From Podaxis mareebaensis (lineage: Eukaryota > Basidiomycota > Agaricomycetes > Agaricales > Agaricaceae): a stretch of 56,422 nucleotides of DNA. Positions 1 to 10,593 of the stretch are shown here, piece after piece. Below the pieces are notes generated by a model. The model searched no databases. It saw only the letters and a program-made list of their open reading frames with translations, and was not told where the DNA came from. The stretch's first letter is position 1; each line of letters starts with the position of its first letter. The translations under genes were made by a program, and so were the position numbers. The stretch covers positions 1 to 56,422 of the forward strand of contig JAEUWP010000163.1 of NCBI GenBank assembly GCA_018524725.1. Reading direction: 5' to 3'.

Positions 1-156
1 GGCAATATAAGGTTTTGTAAATGATGTTATACCTTCAAAAAGTTTATATGTCATTTCTTACTCAATCAAATGTTTTTTCAGCTGTTATAGTCCATCTTAT
101 TTTTCAGATGAATTATATAAATCAACATGTAATAACTATTTTAAGCCAATTTACTG
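1..156. other. AT-rich edge sequence
   Basis: This stretch is very AT-rich and holds no open frame or repeat that I can recognise. Similarity to the Gypsy-B third ORF seen at the other end of the window begins only at about 157. It may be the 5' part of a rearranged Gypsy-B copy or another inserted sequence. Confidence 0.3.
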
Positions 157-861
157 ATGGCCAGTGACTTGACTTGCTACTGCAATGAAGCCTTTACTAA
201 TCAATGCCTCCCTGGCCATGCCTTCCTATTCTTAGAAGACAGGCCAATGCCCACCCCCTTATTCTATTCCACTGGTCACATGATGACTAAGATCTTATGT
301 ATTGCCTGGAAGAACACTCCCTTCACTCATGTCTTCAACACTAATGGCTTATACATTCAAACTGTCACCAATGACTTCAACTTGTCATGGGCCCATGGCT
401 AGAAGATGATTCCCTATGCTGGAGAACCAATAGTATTCCTTCATCCATACATGATGTACCTGCCAGATATTGTCCCTCATATCATCAAATATGAAGTTGC
501 TCATGGACTCTACTTTTGAGAAGTAGAAGTCTATTGTACCAATCCTAACTCTGAGGATCCACCCTCCATTCCTCCATAGCATACTCAACTTCCTCTACTC
601 TTCAGCATTGATGAATCACCTCCAAAAGAACCTGCCATTGCTCCACCTCCACCTCCTCCTTACCTGCCTCCCTATGTCACTGCAGATGCTTCCTTGTCAT
701 TGTTGTCATTGCAGTCACTATGCTGCAGCCCTATAGCTGAGTCAGACTCCTCTGACTCTCCACTCATCAGGAACTTCACAGTTCCCTCCTCTGCCTCATC
801 TCCTGACTCATTTACTTCTGACTCTTCTAATGGACAACTTCATCCAGACTTGGACCTGTAG
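157..861 (+). pseudogene. Gypsy-B copy 1: C-terminal part of the third ORF (relic)
   Basis: This single frame of 235 codons aligns along its length with the C-terminal part of the large ORF at 52517-50183 on the opposite strand. Shared blocks include YCNEAF, LPGHA, LCIAW, MIPYAGEPIVFLHPYMM and HIIKYEVAHG, and both copies end in a serine/proline-rich tail and LHPD(L/M)DL. The frame is broken by stops: TAG for the Trp of HGWKM, TGA after FYF, and TAG in the PPHHTQ region. The TGA after FYF is also present in the other copy. No known domain is recognised. The protein sits between pol and the 3' LTR of a chromodomain Gypsy element. This copy is 5'-truncated and cannot be functional. Confidence 0.75.
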
Positions 862-1414
862 TATACACCTTCTGTCTATTGATCAGTATGTACAAACCTA
901 TAGGCTCTCTTCTCTCTGTGTATAGTTCTCTTGCTCCTCTTGACTTTGTCTTGATCTCTTGTTCCATCTTGTACTATTCTTGGACTTGATCTATTTCTGT
1001 CCCTTTAGTCTAGTTCTATTTCTGCCCTGTCTTTGCTTCACAGTTATATGTCTCTGATTAACCCTTGGACTTAGTACTATATCATTATAGTTTCCTGATT
1101 AGGACTTTAGATATAGTACTTAAATAGCCACTCTTGTACTAGAAGTGCAAGCTTCCAATATTCTTAAATCTCAGAATTGTTCTTCACTCTTCTGCAATTG
1201 ACATTAGTTGACAATCAGTGTGGTAGTAAACTCTCTCTTGGTCATATTCTCAACTGATAAAAGTTCAACCTCTAAGTGTGCTTAACTGGACACTTGCCTC
1301 ACCACCTACTTACCATCATCCTTCTTGGTAGATCCTGGTGCTTGTAAACCATCTACTGAGATAGCTACCCCCTAGCTTAAGCATAGGTGACTGGTGATAA
1401 AGACTACCCTAACA
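862..1414 (+). repeat. Gypsy-B copy 1 3' LTR
   Basis: The right end is defined by ...CCCTAACA at 1414, which matches the TGTTAGG boundary at 49639 on the opposite strand. The last 300 bases align well with 49639-49930 in inverse orientation, including TTAAATAGCCACTC, ATCAGTGTGGTAGTAAAC and TTAACTGGACACTTGCC. The left boundary is uncertain: the LTR may start anywhere after the third ORF stop at 861. Every CpG that I aligned in the other copy is TG, CA or TA here. Right after 1414 a Gypsy-C coding frame resumes, so this element is inserted in Gypsy-C. Confidence 0.65.
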
Positions 1415-3060
1415 AACTGATGGATTGCAGCAATACTATTATTCAACTTCAAGTTGATACATATCCTGGGGACCAAGCATGTGGAGCCAGATAGGTTTTC
1501 AAGGCATAGGAGATCAGAAGACAGTGAGGATGAAGGCAAAGGGGAGAAAGAAGCAGAGGACTGGGTTGATGAGGCTCTAGGTTGTGGTATTTGGGTGGCT
1601 GAGATTCATCAGAGATTGGAAGAAGAATGGGTAAGGGTCAAGATGGTTAGGATGGAAAAGGATATGGAAGGAAATGACAAGGGCATTATTTTAGAAGGAA
1701 AGGGCAGGGAAGGCATGGATACTATGAGGCCATATGATGATGACACAAGGCAGAAGAATATGGAGGTGACAAGGATCAGAAACTTCCTAGAGACACTGTG
1801 AATACCAGAAGGACTCACTAAGAAAGTGAGGAAGAAACTAATTAACTGCACTGGCAAGTTTTTATGAGTGGTGGATGGCCATGGAAGAAAGAGTACTCAG
1901 ACAAGCATCAAGCCATAATCATGGAACCATGGGAACAGACACATTTGTTGATTGAATCACATGATTGATTAGGCTACAAGGGATTCTTCACTACACAATG
2001 TACTTTTACTGATGGCTTCTGGTGGCCACTCCCTCAACAACAACCTCTGATGGTTCATCAAGACTTGTCATCAATGCCAGATTTGGTCCACAGAACATTT
2101 TGTTATTCCACCAACTGTCCAGACACTGGCTCTCTTATTCTGCAAGGCCTATATCAACATGATGCACATGCTGCCATCTCACAGTCACAAGTACATTGTG
2201 CAAGCACATTGTAGTCTCACAGGGTGGCTAGAATGGCAGGCTCTCACTAGGGAAACAGGACATACTCTGGGCAGCTTTATTTTTGAAGAAGTCCTATGTC
2301 AATGGGGTGGACTCAAAGAAATTGTTACCAACAACAGAACAGCCTTTGTGGTGGCACTTGACTGGCTATCCACTAAGTATTACATCAATCATATTCACAT
2401 TTCTGCTTATAACTCACAGTCAAACAGTGTTGTAGAGAGCACTCACAGAACAATTCAAGATGCACTCATCAAGGTCTGTGATGGCAATATTCAGAAGTGG
2501 TATGACACACACTATACATGTTCTGGGCAGATCAGGTGACTATGCAGAAGTCTACAGGACTCACACCATATTTCACAGTACATGGCATTGAGCCATTACT
2601 CCCCTTCAACATCAGAGAAGCCACATTCCTCACTCCTTGATTTCACACAAACTCTCCTCATTGGAACTCATCACAATTTGGGCATGGGCACTCAAGAAAC
2701 ATGACAAAAACCTAGCTCAAATACATAACAAGTTCTGAAGGCATGTTTTGAATCTATTCAACACTTCAAAAAGCACAATTGGAACAGGATCTTGGACTAT
2801 AACTTTGTTCCTGGAACACTTGTCCTCATTCTCAACAAGAAAATCAAGCCTGAAATTGGCAACAAGTGCAAGCCTCATTATTTTGGACCAATGGTCATTG
2901 TTAAACACCTTTGAAGTGGCACATATATCCTAGTGGAAGTCAATGGCATTGTCTCAAAACTCAAGTTTGCCACCTTTCAACTGATCCCTTACTACACATG
3001 GCTGCTTCATCAGCTTCAAGTCACAGAATTTGTGGATCCTGCAGATTTAGTTGGGTTGTT
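1415..3060 (+). pseudogene. Gypsy-C pol relic: RNase H end and integrase
   Basis: This is the 3' half of a Ty3/Gypsy polyprotein. It opens with the end of RNase H (WIAAILLFNFKLIHILGTKH, then an acidic DSEDEG linker ending EDWVDEALG). It continues into an integrase core, with the block around YIVQAHCSLTGWLEWQAL followed by HTLGSFIFEEVLCQWGG at about 2185-2320. The second catalytic position, expected TDNG, reads TNNR at 2327-2335, and the catalytic Glu (VVEST) is kept near 2430. The C-terminal domain (VPGTLVLILN, KCKPHYFGPM) follows. The frame is full of stops and shifts, so this is a dead copy. Its 5' half lies beyond the Gypsy-B insertion, outside the window. Confidence 0.8.
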
Positions 3061-3684
3061 AGGCAAAGAAGATGATTCAGCAGTTACAAGGGACTGAAGG
3101 AGTGGGTAGTAGGAATCAAGGAATAGGTCACAAAGAAGGTTGGGTTGGAAGGCAAAGAAAGCAATTACAAGGGATTGAGAGATTGGGGAGGAGTTGGTCA
3201 GGTATAGGGTATGGACAGGTTGGGGTCAAGGTATGGGTTATGTGGCAGTTGGGTTGGGAGGATTTGTTTGGTGCAACTGAGGACAGTTGCCTTCTGAAGG
3301 ATAGGGCAGGTATAGGAAACATGAAACAGCTGCACAAGCATGATGGCTCCTTGTATTGTTTCTCCAGTAGCCAAAGAATGACTGAATATCATTATTATTT
3401 ACCTAATGTCTTGTTTTCACCCATTTGCAACATAGGACACATCACAACCATCCTCCTTTGTCTGTTCTTCATCTTAGATACTATTGTTGTGTCCACCATT
3501 GTTCACTTTCATAGAAATAGCCATTGAACAAGCACCAAAATACATTGATCAATCTCCCTCTATCTCTCTCTACCTTCACTGAGTGCACTGTCTCTCACAC
3601 TCTCAGCCCCTCTTACTCACAACCTTCATCTTTCAATTCATTTCTTAGTGAAGATCAAAGGATCTTGTGTTATAACCCTTAACA
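3061..3684 (+). repeat. Putative 3' LTR / 3' end of Gypsy-C
   Basis: CpG-free sequence continues after the pol relic. A TGTTAGG motif lies at about 3057 and ...CCCTTAACA ends at 3684, so these could be the imperfect inverted ends of an LTR of roughly 630 bp. The first part is G-rich (GGTTGGG and GGGATTGAG repeats) and the second part is pyrimidine-rich (CTCTCTCT). I cannot see the matching 5' LTR, so both the boundary and the LTR assignment are inferences. Confidence 0.35.
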
Positions 3685-3709
3685 AATAGATCTATGTTGA
3701 CTAGTGAGG

Positions 3710-3766
3710 ATTACCTGCTAGACCATTAATTACCTGCTAGACTGTCAATTACCTGCTAGACCATCA
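3710..3766. repeat. Three tandem 19-bp repeats
   Basis: Three consecutive 19-bp units begin ATTACCTGCTAGAC and differ only in their last five bases. They start at 3710, 3729 and 3748, and a decayed fourth unit (TAATCTGCTAAAATC) follows. They lie just outside the putative Gypsy-C end and just before normal CpG-containing host DNA begins near 3790. Confidence 0.8.
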
Positions 3767-4141
3767 TAATCTGCTAAAATCTACATGCACATGACATCGA
3801 GAGTACTGCAAAGCATTGGGTTGGGGTGTTAACTATACAACAGATCCCCGTGGTATGACTTCCCGTTATAATTCCTGTGAGTACAGTATGTTTTGAAGCC
3901 ACGAGAATTTTGAGTCACGAGTTATTTTGGCTTTTTGGGGGGTCTACGAAACCCAAAAAACTAAAATTACAAGGAGGTACGTGCCAGATTCAAACAACCT
4001 GGGAACATGTTTTGTGCATAGGAAAATTGGAATGGGATAGGACGAACTCAGGGCGGCTATGGTTTTATATCAGTCCAACGGTGAGTTCAAGGCACAAACT
4101 CGAGGAATGAGGGGAAGTAGTGTGTAAGAGGTGGGGTTACC

Positions 4142-4891
4142 TCACTTCAGATCAAAAGGCCTGGATGGCCGTAGGCCATGGCGAGCTAGGTGGTATATGT
4201 GGGTGAATTCTGTTTCGGCTGCCATGAAACAGGAAAACGACCATCCTTCGTAAGAGGGAACGAGATGCGGGGAATACCTACACCCCATTCCATTAACCAC
4301 TACGGCACAGAATGCAAGATCAGCGTCACCAGTAGTAAACTGAAGGACAGAAGTCAATGCACCCGATAGGTGACTTATAAACTCTATACACCCACCAGCC
4401 CAACCATGGCCCGTGATCATACTTGAGTGCAAATTCACTATTCCTGTGGTTTTGGAGGTGGCGAAAGAGAAACGGTGAGCAGGAGGAAATGAGCGCTTTG
4501 ATACCCAAACTACTGGTGAGAACCGGGGGTTGCGCATGAGGGGTACAGGACATTTCATCATAGAAATGTAATTGCTGCATCGCCAGTGGAGAAAGTTAAA
4601 AGGGAAAGAACAAGATGAGAGGGAAGCGCATATGGGAGAGCAGGACCAGAGTTCGAGTGTTAAATGTTTGAACGTCCCAAGAGTGGAACTACTATCAACT
4701 TTTAATTCTGCGTCGAAAATGTCCACTTCAACAAAGCAGTACCATTCGGCTTCTCGTCGGTCCCAGCAGAGAAGCTGGGAGGACACTCGGATGGGGTAGA
4801 AGAAGTCGAAGGGGAATCTCATCCCGCATTGCGTTCGACTTCTCGTGCCAACTTGGTCGCTCTCACATGCCTTTCCATCCTCGTCGACCAT
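4142..4891 (-). CDS. Uncharacterised 249-codon open frame
   Basis: An uninterrupted frame starting at 4891 and stopping at 4142, in host-like CpG-containing DNA. It is rich in Ser, Cys, Phe and Trp, has no signal peptide, and shows no domain that I recognise. A GHGWAGG segment near residue 160 is the only notable block. Its length is somewhat more than expected by chance. Against it, composition is not clearly coding, there are no flanking exon signals, and shorter frames overlap on the other strand (4829-5131). It could be spurious or the relic of a gene. The rest of 3790-5186 shows nothing that I can assign. Confidence 0.2.
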   Translation of the reverse strand: MVDEDGKACESDQVGTRSRTQCGMRFPFDFFYPIRVSSQLLCWDRREAEWYCFVEVDIFDAELKVDSSSTLGTFKHLTLELWSCSPICASLSSCSFPFNFLHWRCSNYISMMKCPVPLMRNPRFSPVVWVSKRSFPPAHRFSFATSKTTGIVNLHSSMITGHGWAGGCIEFISHLSGALTSVLQFTTGDADLAFCAVVVNGMGCRYSPHLVPSYEGWSFSCFMAAETEFTHIYHLARHGLRPSRPFDLK

Positions 4892-5186
4892 ATTTGGGTT
4901 CCCGAAGCAACACCTGAACCAGAACAGGAGTTAGTAGGCGAGGATGAGCAACCGCAAAAAAGACCGGCGCGTACATTGTTAGCTTCCGAACGTTACGTCG
5001 GGCTAAGTTATAAACAACGGAAGACCAAACTCATTTTAAGGGTGCTGTCCGAGCACCCGTCTCGCCACGTCGGAGAGCTGGACAACGCTTTGGAAAGCTC
5101 TTTGTATGGAACATGTCCCTTAATCGAGTGACCTCATCAACGTTGATCGATGCCAAGACTCTTGGTATTACGACCCTACCTAGCTC

Positions 5187-5194
5187 TATAAAAG
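5187..5194 (+). promoter_or_regulatory. TATA box of the glycoprotein gene
   Basis: TATAAAAG lies in an otherwise GC-balanced stretch about 360 bases upstream of the glycoprotein start codon. The distance suggests a long leader, possibly with a leader intron. No other gene starts nearby on this strand. Confidence 0.5.
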
Positions 5195-5553
5195 AGAGCC
5201 GTCAGTCTTGAGTTTAACCCATATCTTGCCTCTTCCCATCGGTGTGCGAGCGTCTGTCTTTTCCCCAACAAGCGACTGTATTCGAACGTCTCAACGGACA
5301 TGATAGGACTTGTCGCACTCGCAGGCCCTGGATGAACGGCGCTGACAGACTGCTGGCTGCTACTCGGAAGTCGAGGCTACTATAGCGGCTCACAACGTTT
5401 GCGAGGATTGTAGGCAGCAGAGCCTGGTGTGGAGGAAGTCGGATGATGAATTTGATAAAAATAGAACATTGATTATGGGATAAATTGCCGTTGTTGTTGT
5501 CCCACGTTGTCCAGCTTTTTCTTTCTCTCATCCAACTCGACCGCTCCTTAGCC

Positions 5554-6881
5554 ATGTTCTCCTTCCCTCTTGCTCTCGCCCTCTTCTCTGGCGCACTGGC
5601 CAATGCACAGGTCACCGGTACCTTCCCCGCAACGCCCCTCGCCTCCAAGACTGGCTTCACATACCCCTCGGGCATTGTAAGCCGCCGCCACCGCCTGCCG
5701 TCGACCCACCTGTACTGATTTGCTCCGCAGCCTGAAAAGGTCGATACTGACACTGGCCTTATTCGTGGCCAGCAGTTCGGCTACAACCGTTGCAACTCAA
5801 CCACGGAAGGCCCTACCTCCCTCTGCCAGACTTCTTTTTTGAACGGTCTTGATGGTATGTTTCCGTTGCCACGCTGGCCCACCCTGCTCCACTCACAATT
5901 CTCCCCCAGATTTCTGCCTATGGGGCCCATCTGACCCCAACTCTACCGTCGCCGACCGAGAAGGCGAGATGGTTGCCTGGTGCACCAAACCCGGTCGTGG
6001 TACCCGTCTCATCCCTGCCGGTGCCCTCCAGGGTGTCCAGTACATAAAAACTCCTGACTACGCCCAGGTCGTTGGTTTCATCGACCAGTCCTTGATCAAC
6101 ATCGCCCCTGATGATTTCGGTGGAGAGATGGACCCGCATGGCGCTGATTTGGTTAGCATAGCTCTAGCCCGCCATCATCGCTACACACTAACATCCTTCT
6201 CCCCATTCTAGCGTGGCAATCCAATGGGTGGCATCGTTTTCTCCACCGCTTTCACCGGTCAATTCGAACAGGTTATTGAATGGCACAAGTATGTTAACCA
6301 CTCGTGTCATACTCATCCTATCCTTATTTCCTCTCAGCTTCATGGGCGGTAATGCCTTCTGCTTCAAAGTCTGTGATCCCAAGGGACCCAACGCCGCCAA
6401 CTACTGCCAACACATTTATGATCGTATTGGTTGCAAGTACAATGCCCCTAACAATGCCCAAAACGGAACCTTCGAGGCTTGCGAGGGCGAGAACCAAGAC
6501 TTCCCTGGTGTCTACACCACAGGCGGCGCCACCCTTACCTATACCCAACCTCCCGAGTCCCTCGGCCCCATCGCGACGATCCCTTATGAACCTCGTATCC
6601 CCGCCTCCTCCAACTGCGTCAGCCACGCAAGCACCGAGCTTTACGCTGCCCTTCCGACCCCTTCGAGCGCCGCCTCTGCCTCTGCTTCGGTTGTTGTCTC
6701 GACTGGTAGCGGTGGCGTCGTCATTACTTCCACTACATTGCTGACCCCCACGGCTTCACCCTCAGGTTCGTCTACTCGCAGTGGGGCTGCTGCCTCGAGC
6801 ACTTCGAACGACGCTTCTACGCTCGCGATCTCTGGTATCTCCATCCTTGGCGTTGTCTTCGCTTCGCTTTTCTTTGCGTAA
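5554..6881 (+). CDS. Secreted 'macrofage activating glycoprotein'-like protein, likely GPI-anchored
   Basis: Five exons (5554-5676, 5731-5854, 5910-6151, 6212-6288, 6338-6881) with GT-AG introns give a 369-residue protein. Residues 1-18 form a signal peptide ending ANA before QVTG. The conserved body includes PLASKTGFTYPSGI, TDTGLIRGQQFGYN, a DFCLWGP block, CTKPGRGTRLIP, DDFGGEMDPHGADLRGNP and WHNFMGGNAFCFK. The cysteines suggest disulphides. From about residue 290 the chain is Ser/Thr/Ala-rich, and it ends in a hydrophobic tail (ISILGVVFASLFFA), the layout of a GPI signal. Basidiomycete proteins of this pattern are annotated under this name. Their biochemical role is not established, and a cell-wall or surface glycoprotein is the likely nature. 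The frame is intact. Confidence 0.85.
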
Positions 6882-9800
6882 TACGTGTAGCCGAGCCTGA
6901 CTGACAATATGATTCCTTTGGGGGTAATTACCGTTACCGGGAGTCTGTTACCTTATCTTACGCTAACGTGCATCATACCGTATATATTTCGCACATTCGC
7001 TACCTCTGAATACTGTTATGTGTCGTGACAATTGTGTAATGGACATTTGGACATTTGGACATACCTTATATTATTAGCTTAAAATTTTCTCAGTAACGGC
7101 CAATAATAGCCGCATATATGACTATGCCATGGTTGCAAAGCATGGCTTTGACGGCAGGTATCCATTTCACCTTATGCTTTGGTCTTCGTGCCGTTGGGCA
7201 TGTTGCGCGTACTGTTCCCGATCACCGCGATGGGGAGACTATCTTTACTGAACGCTAAACACCCAGTGCTTTCCTTAGCCTTTATCTTTTCCCCCCGTAT
7301 ACACAGTCACCATAATGGTATTACCTTGTTGGTGCCCCTTCTAATAATACCACACCCACTAATCCTGGTGATCTTGCAATGCTCTCTAACGTGTTCTGAA
7401 CATAGGAATATATACGTTCGCTGAGAGGCATTTGAAGAACACGATAATTCGGCGGCTCAATATCAATCTGGTATCAAGACGCAGGATGATCGGTGTCAGC
7501 GGCACCACGCAACCGAAGACGAAGTCGGCAAAGCAATACTCTACAATTCCACTTCGTTGTTTCTTGCGCCTGTCCGGGCTTTTCCCACCACTAACCAGGC
7601 AGACATCAGCCGGATTGAAGCCTCCTTTGGCAAATGTTCGAACGGGCTAACTGCCACGGTTAGCCATGCTGGTAAAGAGTTGATAGACTCAGCTACAGGA
7701 TTGGTAAGGCCCTCAATCAACTTAACGAGAAGGTTGGTAAAGTCCAGATGAAGGCTTCGATCAATTATCAGCTTAACAGAAACGCGGATAGGATCAAGCG
7801 TTTTCCATGTCTGCCCAAGAGCAAAGATTCATCACGCATTTTTAGGTATCTATCGTCGCTAGTTTGACTTCAATTCTACACGAGCCTGGGTCCTCTCGTC
7901 CACTAGAATCTCGCAACAGAAGATCAGTGAGCTACAAAAGACTTATTCGGCAAAGCAGCTGATGAGTGCAGTCATGGCGGGACAGAATGCAACCCCCCTA
8001 GACATTTCCTTCTTCTGAATGAAGACAGAGGCAGCCATCCTTCCAACGTCAACCCCGTCACAGTTAACTTGAGAATAAAAGAATTTACAGGCTTCTTCGA
8101 CAGACCCGTACTGGATTACCTACCTAGACTCAGGTTTAGACACTTCCTGCGCCGAAGCTCCATTCAAGTTTCCCCCTACTTAGGATATCACCGTCCAACC
8201 CCTCCAAAGTGACCTGAAGAGTTTCGAGAACTGCTTCTCGGATGATTTTAACAACAACGCGTCAAATTGAAGCGTATCAATCCCCCGTGCCGTGGGCTTT
8301 CAATGTCGGATGGGGGAACATTGAATCAACAGACTTGATGAAGGAAGTGAATGCTGGGGAGGAACCTAAAGTAGTTGCGCAGTCGGGGCTGTCGCAGTGA
8401 AACAAGACGGACGAGAAGGTAATCACAGGGTTAACGTGGGGAAATGGGGAGGCTGTCCTGTCCGAAACGCAGTCGAGTGTCGTCACCCACCTCCTGCCCC
8501 GGTAGAGGATGCTAGTTCTACGGCACTACCGGATGCGCTTGGATTTGCCTATATGTATGTCGTGCTTTTGCTTTGTGCATATATACGTTCATGGGCTGCA
8601 AGTCGTTGGAATTTGCAACGGAGCACAACGTACTCCTAGTAGGCTGATCTCCGACCACGCTGTTGAAAGAAACCCTGTTCTTGAGTGACACTACGTCGCC
8701 TTGGGAGCTGTTTCCTGAGTGCGGTCAACGATATTGTAACCAACTTACTGTCCTGTATTGTCCTTGGGTCGCGAAACTTGCACGGTCACATCGTGGTTCC
8801 GTTTGATACTTGTAAGTACGCGCTCACAACCGTGATCAACGTTAACAATCGGTGAATGAGCCGGATGACATCACATCTAGCCTGCTTATATCGTCTGCCT
8901 GCAAGTCAGATCTGGACGATGCAGACTGTTATATATGCATACATGTCATCGCGATACAAGCCCAGGGTAATCATCACTTTGCATTAGGTTCGACAAAATC
9001 CGTTCACTCCTGAATAGTATAGGTGTGCCGCCAGGTGCTACCCTAATATTCAAGTACTTAATCACATCGGTTAGCCCTGTCGTGCTGATGCCATTCCCTT
9101 TTTGGAACGCTTTAGCCTTTCTTCCCCGCTGTCGATAAGGAGCAAATCCGATCCAGGGAAAGAATCCTAGCCCCACTCGCGAATTGAACCGGATATCGGG
9201 TTTTAGATATAAATGTAGTCTCTCACAATGCCTTGTCGGAGCTGTCGGCGGCACACCACAAGGTAGGAATGCCTACTTTAAGGTCATTATAATTGACAAA
9301 CAAAAGAAAGAAATGGTTTGGGGAAATAAGGATGGAAACCAACTGCGGTAAAGCGGTGTAATGTCGTCGATACAAGTCTTACCCCATACGACCTTCGCAC
9401 ACCGGAGGGTGTATCGCCAGAATGAGACCGGGCTCTTTATCGCGAGTGATGTATGCTAACTTGTCATAAATACTGACGGCTCGGCGGGGGTCCTGACTGA
9501 CACAGGAATTTTTCCGACGTGGCACTTACCCCCCGTCCCGAGTGACTGGTGTCTCCGGTGTTAGGTAGTGTTGAGTTAGCAAATTCGTAGTGATCCCGGA
9601 CTCCATATATGTTATACAGAAGATAGTTGATTCACTCCCTTTGATAGACACTTATTACGTAGGATACGTCCCTTATAGGTTTCTGAGCCGGCAATGTGGC
9701 GCCTCAGTGTTTACTTCGGACACTGAGGTGAGCCCGTTGTCTACATACCACAGTTCCTTAGCTTACTGACATCTGTTCTAGTCGTACGTTCTTTTAGGTA

Positions 9801-10532
9801 GATTACAGAATACACAGTGTTTACTTCGGACACTGAGTCGTACGTTCTTTCAGGTAGACAACTGGGTGAGGTTGTGTGGGCGCCGTCCTTCTATACCCTC
9901 CAACAGCGGCCACTCGGGTAAATGTTGGGGCTTGTTCCTACGTTGGACCCACGATCGCGCACACATGTGCGCTCCAACAGCCCATGGTTGGTCCCCATAC
10001 CCGCTCGGTCATACGACGCCGGCCCGATCCTCACAACATCTGTCAAGCTGATGGTACTGCTGAGGGAACCTGTAAGAGTCTTTTTCCCGGTACTTTTGTG
10101 TTACCAAAGCCGGGGCTCTGGCCATTCCTACTCGTACAAAGTAACGCTCGGCTCAGAAGGGTACGGTTACATTGGCCAGTATCCTCAATCGACAACGGCC
10201 TGAAGCCCATGGGAGCACCCAGACGCGGTGCGTGAAGCTAACTGTGGCCCTGAGGCCTCTTACCAAGTGACAACCACCGCACACTGACAAAAGTCCCATT
10301 ACCAGGATTTTATCCCTCGGCCTTCGTCCTCGCGGTACGCTTGACGAGCCTTTCTTAGCCGCACCCCACCATTCTCGCTGCACATGACCCAAACAATCCA
10401 ATCAAAATAGTATCCGTGGTTGGGCCATCTCCACAAAATACATTGATGTGAACGAGGACCCCTAACTCTCGATCACGAGTACAACACAAAGAGAGTTCTA
10501 TGCCTTCGATGGATTCTCAAGCCCTAGAGAAT
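6882..10532. other. Intergenic region, no supported gene
   Basis: About 3.6 kb with normal CpG content and no transposon similarity that I recognise. A short frame at about 7557-7751 (FLAPVRAFPTTNQADISRIE...) extends open upstream and could be a gene relic, but I see no family. AT-rich sequence after 6900 probably holds the glycoprotein terminator. The only structure I can point to is the hairpin/direct repeat set at 9702-9858. Chance frames near 9876-10235 look non-coding. Confidence 0.4.
9702..9858. repeat. Hairpin-containing direct repeats
   Basis: A perfect inverted repeat, CCTCAGTGT (9702-9710) / ACACTGAGG (9720-9728), encloses the loop TTACTTCGG. The core of the same hairpin (CAGTGT, identical 9-nt loop, ACACTG) recurs at 9815-9835. 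A second motif, GTCGTACGTTCTTT(T/C)AGGTAGA, occurs at 9781-9802 and 9837-9858. The two motifs together form a decayed duplicated cassette. No coding potential is seen. It could be a non-autonomous mobile element relic or a structured transcript. Confidence 0.65.
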
Positions 10533-10541
10533 GTATATATA
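10533..10541 (+). promoter_or_regulatory. TATA box of the zinc dehydrogenase gene
   Basis: A GTATATATAC tract lies about 55 bases upstream of the ATG at 10594. The short distance implies a short 5' leader. It is the only TATA-like element close to this start. Confidence 0.5.
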
Positions 10542-10593
10542 CAAGAGCGAACCTGTATCCCCAACAAACATCATTCCAACCACGCCCTCTAAT

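Noticed and set aside
1454..1801. Apparent stand-alone 115-residue acidic protein
   Set aside because: It is the linker after RNase H in the Gypsy-C pol relic, recognisable from the LGTKHVEPD motif and the acidic DSEDEG run.
3710..3766. CRISPR-like array
   Set aside because: The units are contiguous 19-bp tandem repeats without spacers, in a eukaryotic genome.
5214..5753. 179-codon minus-strand frame over the glycoprotein 5' end
   Set aside because: It overlaps the glycoprotein signal peptide exon and intron 1 and has no domain or conservation that I recognise.
9876..10235. Overlapping + strand frames of 93-119 codons
   Set aside because: Three frames are open over the same GC-rich DNA with no domain or codon preference, as expected by chance.
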